DNA of 24,473 nucleotides from GCA-003244245 sp964250265. GTDB lineage: Bacteria; Actinomycetota; Actinomycetes; Mycobacteriales; Pseudonocardiaceae. Of this stretch, positions 14,895 through 20,587 are shown piece after piece (the first letter of the stretch is position 1; each line of letters starts with the position of its first letter). Position numbers and translations under genes: made by a program. A model generated the notes under the pieces. The model was not told the DNA's origin. It did not search any database and saw only the letters and a program-made list of their open reading frames with translations. The DNA is taken from assembly GCA_964250265.1 (NCBI GenBank), contig CAXUFG010000058.1, forward strand, positions 1-24,473. Reading direction: 5' to 3'.

Positions 14895-15583
14895 CCGGAG
14901 ACACCAGCGAGGGCCGAACCATCCGGGTTTTCCTGGTGGACGACCACGCACTGTTTCGCACCGGGGTCAAGGCCGAGCTGGGCAGAGCCGGTGCCGCAGA
15001 CCCGGGCGTGCCGCCGGTCGTCGTGGTCGGCGAGGGCGGTTCCGTGGCCGAGGCGGTCGCCGGGATCGGGCACCTGCGACCCGACGTGGTGCTCTTGGAC
15101 GTCCACATGCCCGACGGTGGTGGCGCGGAGGTGCTGCGCCGGGTCCGTCCTGAGCACCCCGACGTGGTGTTCCTCGCGCTGTCGGTATCCGACGCGGCCG
15201 AGGACGTGATCGCGGTGATCCGGGGCGGCGCTCGCGGGTACGTGACCAAGACGATCTCGGGGCGGGAGCTGGCGGACGCGGTGCGCCGCGTGCACGGCGG
15301 TGACCCGGTGTTCTCCCCGCGGCTGGCCGGATTCGTCCTTGACGCCTTCGCTCAACGGCCGGGGGAGGCGCCGGTCGGCGACCCGGAGGTGGATCTGCTC
15401 ACTCCACGGGAGCGCGACGTGCTGCGGTTGCTGGCCCGCGGCTACGCGTACAAGGAGATCGCGTCCGAGCTGTTCATTTCTATCAAGACGGTGGAAACCC
15501 ACGTCTCGTCGGTGCTGCGCAAAACTCAACTCTCCAACCGCTACGAACTCTCCCGATGGGCCTCCGACCGCCGACTGGTATAG
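14891..15583 (+). CDS. Response regulator, NarL/LuxR type, partner of the PspC kinase
   Basis: The 230-residue protein has a receiver domain at about 10-135, with Asp17/Asp18, phospho-acceptor Asp70 in VVLLDVHMPDGGG, and the conserved Lys in RGYVTK. A LuxR helix-turn-helix occupies the C-terminus (LTPRERDVLRLLARGYAYKE, then SIKTVETHVSSVLRK). The start is the GTG that overlaps the kinase stop (GTGA). A longer reading back to 14579 lies inside the kinase gene and is rejected. It is the obvious phosphorylation target of the PspC kinase and the best candidate to bind the inverted repeat at 13556-13577. Confidence 0.95.
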   Translation: MTGDTSEGRTIRVFLVDDHALFRTGVKAELGRAGAADPGVPPVVVVGEGGSVAEAVAGIGHLRPDVVLLDVHMPDGGGAEVLRRVRPEHPDVVFLALSVSDAAEDVIAVIRGGARGYVTKTISGRELADAVRRVHGGDPVFSPRLAGFVLDAFAQRPGEAPVGDPEVDLLTPRERDVLRLLARGYAYKEIASELFISIKTVETHVSSVLRKTQLSNRYELSRWASDRRLV

Positions 15584-15584
15584 C

Positions 15585-15611
15585 CCTGCGCCCCCATGTC
15601 TGGCGCGCAGG
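15585..15611 (+). terminator. Probable terminator hairpin after the PspC two-component operon
   Basis: CCTGCGC (15585-15591) and GCGCAGG (15605-15611) form a perfect 7-bp stem with a 13-nt loop, starting one base after the regulator stop codon. There is no U-tract, which is common for actinomycete terminators. Confidence 0.45.
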
Positions 15612-15834
15612 AGAAGGCGATGGGACGGGGCAGCAACTGCGGATAGCCGTCGCTCTTGGCCCCGTCGGAGAACGCCAGCAGGTGGGACTTCCGGAGCCGT
15701 TCGCCTTCCCCGCCTTGTCCAGCTTGCGCAGACCGTCACCGGACTTTGCGGCTCGGGTATTTAGGAGCAGCAACCGGCGCTCTTTCGTGCACGGGTCTCA
15801 AAGAGATTGAGGGCCGGTCCACAGGGAGCACGCC

Positions 15835-16689
15835 ATGACCGTCAGCTTCGATCCCGTCCACTACAAGGAGACCACCCGCGCCCAGTGGCAGGACGCGGCC
15901 GCCGCCTGGCACGCCTGGGGCCCAACGCTGGAGGACTGGCTGGGCGAGGCGACGACGTTGATGCTCGACGCGGCCGGGGTCACCACCGGCAGTACCGTGC
16001 TCGACGTCGCCGCCGGCGCCGGCGGGCAGTCGCTGGCCGCGGCCCGCCGGGTCGGCCCCTCCGGCCAGGTGCTGGCCACGGACATCTCCCCGGTGATCCT
16101 GGGCCACGCGGCCGCCGCGGCCGCCGCGGCCGGGCTGAGCACCGTGCGGACCCGGGAACTCGACGGCGAGCGGCTCAACGTCGAGTCGGCCACGTTCGAC
16201 GCGGCGATCTGCCGGCTCGGTCTGATCTACTTCCCGGACCAGGCCGGCGCACTGGCCGGCCAGTACCGCGCGTTGCGTCCCGGCGGCCGGATCTCCGCGA
16301 TCGTCTACTCGACGGCGGAGCGCAACGGCTTCTTCTCGATCCCGATCTCGATCATCCGTCGCCGGGCCCAGCTGCCGCCACCCGCGCCCGGCCAGCCCGG
16401 ACCGTTCAGCCTCGGCGGTCCCGGCGTGATCGAGGACGCCTTCCACCAGGCCGGCTTCCGCGAGGTCGGCTCGCAGCCGGTTCCGGCCCCACTGCGCATG
16501 GCGCACGCCCAGGACTGCGTCCGGTTCGAGCGCGAGTCCTTCGGTGCGCTGCATCAGATGCTGGCCGGTCTCACGCCTGCCCAACGTGAGGAGGCCTGGC
16601 AGGAGATCAGCACCGAGCTGGCCCGCTTCGAGGGGCCCGCGGGTTTCGAGGGCCCGTGCGAGCTGATCATCGCCTGGGGTGTGAAGTGA
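15835..16689 (+). CDS. Class I SAM-dependent methyltransferase (UbiE-like)
   Basis: Residues 55-64 read VLDVAAGAGG, the SAM-binding loop, followed by the strand VLATDIS with Asp83. FDAAICRLGLIYFPD and ALRPGGRISAIVYS match motifs II and III of the UbiE/COQ5-like group. The protein is 284 residues, and the substrate is unknown. The ATG has GGAG 8 nt upstream. The gene stands alone, 251 bp after the two-component operon, in a stretch where I see no other gene, and is followed by a probable nitrilase remnant. Confidence 0.88.
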   Translation: MTVSFDPVHYKETTRAQWQDAAAAWHAWGPTLEDWLGEATTLMLDAAGVTTGSTVLDVAAGAGGQSLAAARRVGPSGQVLATDISPVILGHAAAAAAAAGLSTVRTRELDGERLNVESATFDAAICRLGLIYFPDQAGALAGQYRALRPGGRISAIVYSTAERNGFFSIPISIIRRRAQLPPPAPGQPGPFSLGGPGVIEDAFHQAGFREVGSQPVPAPLRMAHAQDCVRFERESFGALHQMLAGLTPAQREEAWQEISTELARFEGPAGFEGPCELIIAWGVK

Positions 16690-16699
16690 TCCATCTCGT

Positions 16700-16803
16700 G
16701 ACCGCCGTCGACAACGTCGTTGAACTCACCCGTCAAGGTCGCCGCGGAAGGCGCCGGATTCGGCGTCTTTCCCGAGGCCTTCCTACTGACCTATCCGGAC
16801 TGA
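16700..16803 (+). pseudogene. Probable frameshifted nitrilase (carbon-nitrogen hydrolase) remnant
   Basis: Two reading frames join into one nitrilase-like segment. The first gives VTAVDNVVELTRQ (16700-16737), and the second, shifted by one base near 16737, gives VAAEGAGFGVFPEAFLLTYPD ending at the TGA at 16801. The pattern of a helix, then AAxGA, a hydrophobic strand, FPEAF and YP is the hallmark of the nitrilase N-terminal region, where the Glu of FPE is catalytic. Only about 34 residues survive, with no start upstream and no catalytic Lys or Cys downstream. I read this as a decayed fragment. The match is from memory of the family pattern, so confidence is moderate. Confidence 0.5.
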
Positions 16804-16834
16804 GCGGGGCGCGGGCCGGCCTGGTCCGTCGGGC

Positions 16835-17368
16835 TCACCGGGGTTCGGCGGGCGGGTCTTGGCCCGTGGAGATCGTCCGCTGGACCCAGGCGACGTCGTG
16901 CCACGTGTCGTGCTTCCAGCCGATGCGCTGGTAGGTCCCGACGGGCTCGAATCCCATCGCGCGATGCAGGCCAAGGCTTGCGTCGTTCGGCAGCGTCATG
17001 CCCGCGACGGCGGTGCGGAACCCCCGCTCGGCCAGACGGGCGAAGAGCGCGTCGTAGAGCACGCGACCGCCGCCGGTACGCCGCCGGCCGAGCTCGAGGT
17101 AGACGCTGACCTCGCACGACCAGCGATACGCCGCCCGAGACTTGAACGGGCTGCCGTAGGCGTAGCCCACGACCCGGCCCCGATTCTCGAGCACGACCCA
17201 CGCGTGTGTGCGGATGGCGGTAGCGATGCGTTCGGCCATCTCCGCCGGCGGCGGTGGGTCGCTCTCGAACGTGATCGCGGTGTCGGTGACGTAGGGGGCG
17301 TAGATCGCCGCGCACGCCTCGGCGTCACACTCCGACGCGTCTCGAACGTTCGGGCTGCCGCCACTCAT
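16835..17368 (-). CDS. Phosphinothricin N-acetyltransferase-like GNAT
   Basis: The 177-residue protein follows the PAT/YwnH group closely: VRDASECDAEACAAIYAPYV at the start, RAAYRWSCEVSVYLE, the acetyl-CoA loop RRRTGGGRVLYDAL (96-107 region), LHRAMGFEPVGT, then WKHDTWHDVAWVQR. Members acetylate phosphinothricin, methionine sulfoximine or related amino acids, so a detoxifying or amino-acid-acetylating role is plausible but unproven. The ATG at 17368 is chosen over a TTG at 17407 because a -10 box ends 7 nt before it, giving a leaderless transcript. The gene is divergent from the XRE-cupin regulator. Confidence 0.88.
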   Translation of the reverse strand: MSGGSPNVRDASECDAEACAAIYAPYVTDTAITFESDPPPPAEMAERIATAIRTHAWVVLENRGRVVGYAYGSPFKSRAAYRWSCEVSVYLELGRRRTGGGRVLYDALFARLAERGFRTAVAGMTLPNDASLGLHRAMGFEPVGTYQRIGWKHDTWHDVAWVQRTISTGQDPPAEPR

Positions 17369-17375
17369 GTCAACG

Positions 17376-17381
17376 ATAGTA
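17376..17381 (-). promoter_or_regulatory. -10 box of a leaderless promoter for the PAT-like gene
   Basis: On the minus strand this reads TACTAT, ending 7 nt before the ATG at 17368. A weak -35 match, TTCACT, lies 17 bp further upstream (17399-17404). The spacing places the transcription start at or very near the start codon. Confidence 0.5.
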
Positions 17382-17395
17382 GCCAGTGGCGCTTC

Positions 17396-17411
17396 TATAG
17401 TGAACAACTAT
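17396..17411 (+). promoter_or_regulatory. -10 box and operator-like palindrome at the XRE-cupin start
   Basis: TATAGT (17396-17401) is an almost perfect -10 box, 8 nt before the ATG at 17410, which again suggests a leaderless transcript. The same bases begin an inverted repeat, ATAGT (17397-17401) and ACTAT (17407-17411), that overlaps the start codon. Binding there by the encoded regulator would block its own promoter, and it also covers the -35 region of the divergent gene. Confidence 0.5.
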
Positions 17412-17973
17412 GTCGGACCCGCTCTCCGCATCCCTCGCGGCAACCCTGCACGCCGCCCGGCTCGCCCGGGACCTCTCGGCCAGTGCCCTCGCTGAGCGCT
17501 CTGGGGTCTCGCGAGCGATGATCGGCAAGATCGAACGCGGCAAGGCACAACCCACCGCCGCCCTGTTGGGCCGGCTGTCCGGCGCGCTGGGCATGACCCT
17601 CTCCGAGCTCGTGGCCCGGGCAGAAGGTGACGGCCAGCGACTCGTACGCGCCGCGGACCAACCAACGTGGACCGATCCCGGCAGTGGCTACCGTCGCCGC
17701 GCGGTGTCGCCGTCCAGCGGGGGGCCACTCGAGCTCGTCGAGGTCGATCTGCCCGCGGGCACGGAAATCTCCTACCCTGCCGACGCCTACACCTTCATCC
17801 ACCAGCAGATCTGGATACTCCAGGGCCATCTGCGCTTCCGCGAGGGCGACACCGAGCACGAGCTCGATGCCGGCGACTGCCTCCAGCTCGGCCCCCCGGC
17901 ACCATGCTCGTTCATCAATCCGACCCGCACGGCCTGCCGCTACCTCATCGCGCTCACCAGCCGCCACACCTGA
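17410..17973 (+). CDS. XRE family transcriptional regulator with cupin domain
   Basis: Residues 8-65 form the XRE helix-turn-helix (LHAARLARDLSASALAERSG, then SRAMIGKIERGKAQPT), and residues 105-185 form a cupin barrel (FIHQQIWILQGHLRFREGD, then LDAGDCLQLGPPAPCSF). Regulators of this kind bind a small metabolite in the cupin and commonly repress a neighbouring enzyme or transporter gene. The divergent PAT-like acetyltransferase gene is the obvious target, an inference from the arrangement. The ATG is supported by the -10 box 8 nt upstream. The gene converges with the Ser/Thr kinase gene across 43 bp. Confidence 0.92.
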   Translation: MSDPLSASLAATLHAARLARDLSASALAERSGVSRAMIGKIERGKAQPTAALLGRLSGALGMTLSELVARAEGDGQRLVRAADQPTWTDPGSGYRRRAVSPSSGGPLELVEVDLPAGTEISYPADAYTFIHQQIWILQGHLRFREGDTEHELDAGDCLQLGPPAPCSFINPTRTACRYLIALTSRHT

Positions 17974-18016
17974 TCAAACGCCGACCTTGCGCTCAGACGG
18001 TGCGCTCGCTGGGGCG

Positions 18017-19564
18017 TCACCTGTCGGCGAGTGCGGAGGCACCGATCCGCGAAGCGCGCTCGATCACGACCCGGCCGTCGGGTGAGCTGCTCATGGTGAG
18101 TCGGTAGCGTTCCAAGGTTCGCTTCCGGTTCACCGGCTCGAAAACCAGGCCTACCAGCACGGTGTTGCCCTGCACGGCAACCGGCCCGCGGATGCGCACT
18201 CCGTTGATCCCGTTCCAGAATTTGTCGTAGTGCTGGAAACCCTGGGCGTGTTCGGTGGGGCCAAGGTACTGCCACGCCACCGTGGTGTCTTGGGGTAGCA
18301 GGCCGTAGTACGTGCGGACGGTCTGCTCCAACTGCTCTGGTGGTGGTTTCTGAGCGGCTTGCGGAGGCTGGGCAGATTGTGGCGGCTGGGGTGGTTGTGG
18401 CGATTGAGATGGTTGAGGCGCGAACGTCCGCGTAGCGGGCGCCGCCAGCTGACCACGTCCGGCAGTGGGGCCGAAGATGGGCACGGTCCCCATCACGGAC
18501 AGCATCACCGCGAGCACGACAAGGCAGGCAGCGCTCCCGAACAACACCGCGGGTCGCCGCCACCACGCGATCCGGGCAGCCCGCCGTCCCCGAGTGCGCG
18601 GCGGGCTGCTGGTGGGCATACCCACCGGCATCGATATCGCTTGGGTGGGGGCAGCGCTCCTCGGACGCGGAGGCCTGCCCGCGGGCGAGGTGAACAACGG
18701 GGGAGCGCCGGCTGCGGACGTACCGTGCGCTGCTATTGCACTGAGCGCCGCAACCACGTCAGGCATCGAGGGACGAGCCACCGGATTGTCGGCCAGCAAC
18801 TGCATCAGAACTTCGGACAATGGGCCGGCTCTCCGGGGAGGCCGCACCCGACCTTCGGCGACGGTACGCAGTAATGCCAGCGTGTTGTCGTCCAGCCCGA
18901 ACGGTGGTTCGCCTTCTACCGCCACGTAGAGCATCGAGCCCAGCGAGAACACATCGCTCGGGGGACCGGGCGACTCACCGCGGGCCACCTCGGGAGCGAA
19001 ATACGCCGGTGTGCCTGCCAACATGCCGGTGCGGGTCACGGTGGCGTCCCAGCTGGCTCGGGATATCCCGAAGTCGGTGATCTTGACGGTCCCGTCCTGG
19101 CCGAGCAGGACGTTGCCCGGCTTGACATCCCGGTGCACGATCCCAGCCTGGTGAGCTGCGGCCAGCGCCGCGGCGACCTGCCAACCGATCCTGGCCACTT
19201 CGTGCGGCGGTAGCGCCCCGTGCTCGGCGAGAACTGTCGCCAGGCTGGGCGCCGGCAGGTATTCCATCACCAGCCACGGCACCACCTGCTCTCCAGCGCC
19301 AGTGCCACGATCCAGTGCCACGTCATAGACGCTGATGGCGTGCGGGTGCTGCAATCGAGCCGCGATGCGGCCCTCCCGCATCGCTCTGGCCTGTGCGGTC
19401 TCCGCCTCTTCCTCGGCCAGCCCAGGCTGCATGAGCAGTTCCTTGAGCGCCACCGTGCGATCCAGCCGCTCGTCGTGCGCTCGCCAGACCACGCCCATCG
19501 CACCGGTGCCGATCTGCTGGTCCAGACGGTAGCGACCGGCGACCAGCCGGGTCTCGGCGTTCAC
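18017..19564 (-). CDS. Membrane-anchored serine/threonine protein kinase
   Basis: The 515-residue protein has a Hanks-type kinase domain at about 12-275: the glycine loop IGTGAMGVV, Lys41 in VALKEL, the catalytic HRDVKPGN (144-151), DFG at 164-166, and APE at 190-192. A juxtamembrane region (about 280-335) leads to a single membrane helix around 338-362 (AVLFGSAACLVVLAVMLSVM). Outside, a Pro/Gln-rich spacer (382-411, repeated PQPPQ units) precedes a C-terminal domain of about 100 residues with TVRTYYGLLPQDTTVAWQYL. The domain lacks PASTA repeats, so it is not a PknB-type cell-wall kinase; its ligand is unknown. The GTG start has GGAG 8 nt upstream. Confidence 0.92.
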   Translation of the reverse strand: MNAETRLVAGRYRLDQQIGTGAMGVVWRAHDERLDRTVALKELLMQPGLAEEEAETAQARAMREGRIAARLQHPHAISVYDVALDRGTGAGEQVVPWLVMEYLPAPSLATVLAEHGALPPHEVARIGWQVAAALAAAHQAGIVHRDVKPGNVLLGQDGTVKITDFGISRASWDATVTRTGMLAGTPAYFAPEVARGESPGPPSDVFSLGSMLYVAVEGEPPFGLDDNTLALLRTVAEGRVRPPRRAGPLSEVLMQLLADNPVARPSMPDVVAALSAIAAHGTSAAGAPPLFTSPAGRPPRPRSAAPTQAISMPVGMPTSSPPRTRGRRAARIAWWRRPAVLFGSAACLVVLAVMLSVMGTVPIFGPTAGRGQLAAPATRTFAPQPSQSPQPPQPPQSAQPPQAAQKPPPEQLEQTVRTYYGLLPQDTTVAWQYLGPTEHAQGFQHYDKFWNGINGVRIRGPVAVQGNTVLVGLVFEPVNRKRTLERYRLTMSSSPDGRVVIERASRIGASALADR

Positions 19565-19632
19565 CTACTACGCTCCGCGCTCACCACCTCAGGCTAGGCT
19601 CTGCGTCACTCGCGAAACCGGCAGCCGCATGC

Positions 19633-19665
19633 CCCGTCGCTGTCCGGTAGCTCCGGCAGGACGGG
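19633..19665 (-). terminator. Probable terminator after the small membrane protein gene
   Basis: CCCGTC (19633-19638) pairs with GACGGG (19660-19665), with inner pairs CTG/CAG and CCGG/CCGG, giving 13 base pairs with two bulges and a 5-nt loop. It begins about 20 nt after the stop at 19685, and lies before the start of the kinase gene on the same strand. No U-tract is present. Confidence 0.45.
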
Positions 19666-19684
19666 CGGTGCGCGCCTGACTAGC

Positions 19685-19993
19685 TCAACTGCCGCTGCGG
19701 TAGCGGGTCCGGGTGCTCTGCAGCGCCTGGTAACTGATCACACCGCTACCGGCGCCAGCCAGGATGGCCAGGATGTCGGCAGCGGTGCCGCCGGTGGAGA
19801 GCAGTAGTGCGAGTAGGGCGACGGCGAGGGTGACGCCGGCGACCGGAACCCGACCGCGGACGTACTGGCTGATCGGGTCGCCGCCGGCTCGGCGGTTTGC
19901 CGCCGACCCCAGCATCGCCAGGTATCCACCGTGAGCTGCCGCAGCGAGCAACCCGGCTAGCGCGGCGAGGACAGCAATGACATTGAGCACCAT
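19685..19993 (-). CDS. Small hypothetical membrane protein
   Basis: The 102-residue protein has three hydrophobic stretches: about 3-30 (IAVLAALAGLLAAAAHGGYL), 52-67 (AGVTLAVALLALLLST) and 72-92. The C-terminus is polar (STRTRYRSGS). A short polar loop with RRAGGDPISQY sits between the first two helices. I do not recognise a family. It lies 65 bp downstream of the chorismate mutase gene on the same strand, so cotranscription is possible; a hairpin that can serve as its terminator lies downstream. Confidence 0.6.
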   Translation of the reverse strand: MVLNVIAVLAALAGLLAAAAHGGYLAMLGSAANRRAGGDPISQYVRGRVPVAGVTLAVALLALLLSTGGTAADILAILAGAGSGVISYQALQSTRTRYRSGS

Positions 19994-20058
19994 GAAGCCA
20001 GTGTGCCCTTCTCAGGCGAGGGCCGTGCCGTGGCAGGCCGGGACGGATCGTGCGCGGG

Positions 20059-20352
20059 TCAGTGGCCGAGCCGGCCGCGCCCCAACCGCAGCAGCAACAT
20101 CGCCAGCTCGCGGCCCTCCTCGCCCAGCGCGCGGTAGCGATCCAGCACGGCCATCTCACGGCCGTGCACCACCCGCGGGCCACCGGCTGCTCGGCGAACC
20201 TCGCCGATGGCCTGAGATACCGCAGTGCGTCGCTGCACCAACCGCAGGATCTCCGCGTCGAGGTAGTCGATTTCGCAGCGCAGCGCGGCGAGGTCGGGGG
20301 CCGAACCGTCCGGGACTGTGGGCGCTGCCTCGCTGGTCGCATTCGGGGACAT
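20059..20352 (-). CDS. Chorismate mutase (AroQ-type)
   Basis: Chorismate mutase converts chorismate to prephenate at the head of Phe and Tyr synthesis. The 97-residue protein shows the AroQ helical pattern: ALRCEIDYLDAEILRLVQRR with the early Arg of helix 1, AVSQAIGEVRRAAGG, and REMAVLDRYRALGEEG with the expected charged residues. The start is the ATG at 20352, with GGAG 9 nt upstream; the ORF runs further upstream without a stop but has no family-like sequence there. Divergence from pcrA is a recurring actinobacterial arrangement as I recall it. A GC-rich hairpin (20405-20432) lies in its leader. Confidence 0.88.
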   Translation of the reverse strand: MSPNATSEAAPTVPDGSAPDLAALRCEIDYLDAEILRLVQRRTAVSQAIGEVRRAAGGPRVVHGREMAVLDRYRALGEEGRELAMLLLRLGRGRLGH

Positions 20353-20404
20353 TTCGGTGGTCTCCTCGTCTGAGTATCGGAGCCCGCGATCCCTGGCAGC
20401 AACA

Positions 20405-20432
20405 ACGCCCCGGGTCTTGGACTCCGGGGCGT
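20405..20432 (-). promoter_or_regulatory. Strong GC-rich hairpin upstream of the chorismate mutase gene
   Basis: ACGCCCCGG (20405-20413) and CCGGGGCGT (20424-20432) form a perfect 9-bp stem with a 10-nt loop. On the minus strand it is followed by TTGTTGCTG, a T-rich tail, so in that direction it looks like a terminator or attenuator in front of chorismate mutase. No gene lies upstream on the minus strand for it to terminate. Confidence 0.5.
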
Positions 20433-20463
20433 CGTGGTGGTCTATGTCGTGCGGTGCGCCATC

Positions 20464-20487
20464 ACGGGAACCGGATCCGGTACCCGT
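20464..20487. promoter_or_regulatory. 24-bp near-perfect palindrome next to an A7 tract
   Basis: The arms ACGGG/CCCGT and the core ACCGGATCCGGT are symmetric, with a single mismatched pair (A/A). Seven A follow at 20488-20494, and the outer bases CCATC (20459-20463) and GATGG (20497-20501) also pair. It lies between chorismate mutase and the pcrA start, so it may be an operator. It is not an intrinsic terminator in either direction, since the T-tract precedes the hairpin on the minus strand. Confidence 0.5.
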
Positions 20488-20587
20488 AAAAAAAGCGATG
20501 GCGACTCGACACGACTGGAGAGTCTGCCATGGTGCGCGCGTCCCCGTCCACCCGCCTCCAGGTGCTGGTCCGTAGCGCGGTCTCGGT

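Noticed and set aside
14801..15739. 312-codon minus-strand frame opposite the response regulator
   Set aside because: The plus-strand gene has a receiver domain and a helix-turn-helix; the antisense frame has no domain.
20442..20462. Possible six-codon leader peptide (MAHRTT) before the chorismate mutase hairpin
   Set aside because: It has no Shine-Dalgarno and no aromatic codons, so it does not support a classic attenuation leader.
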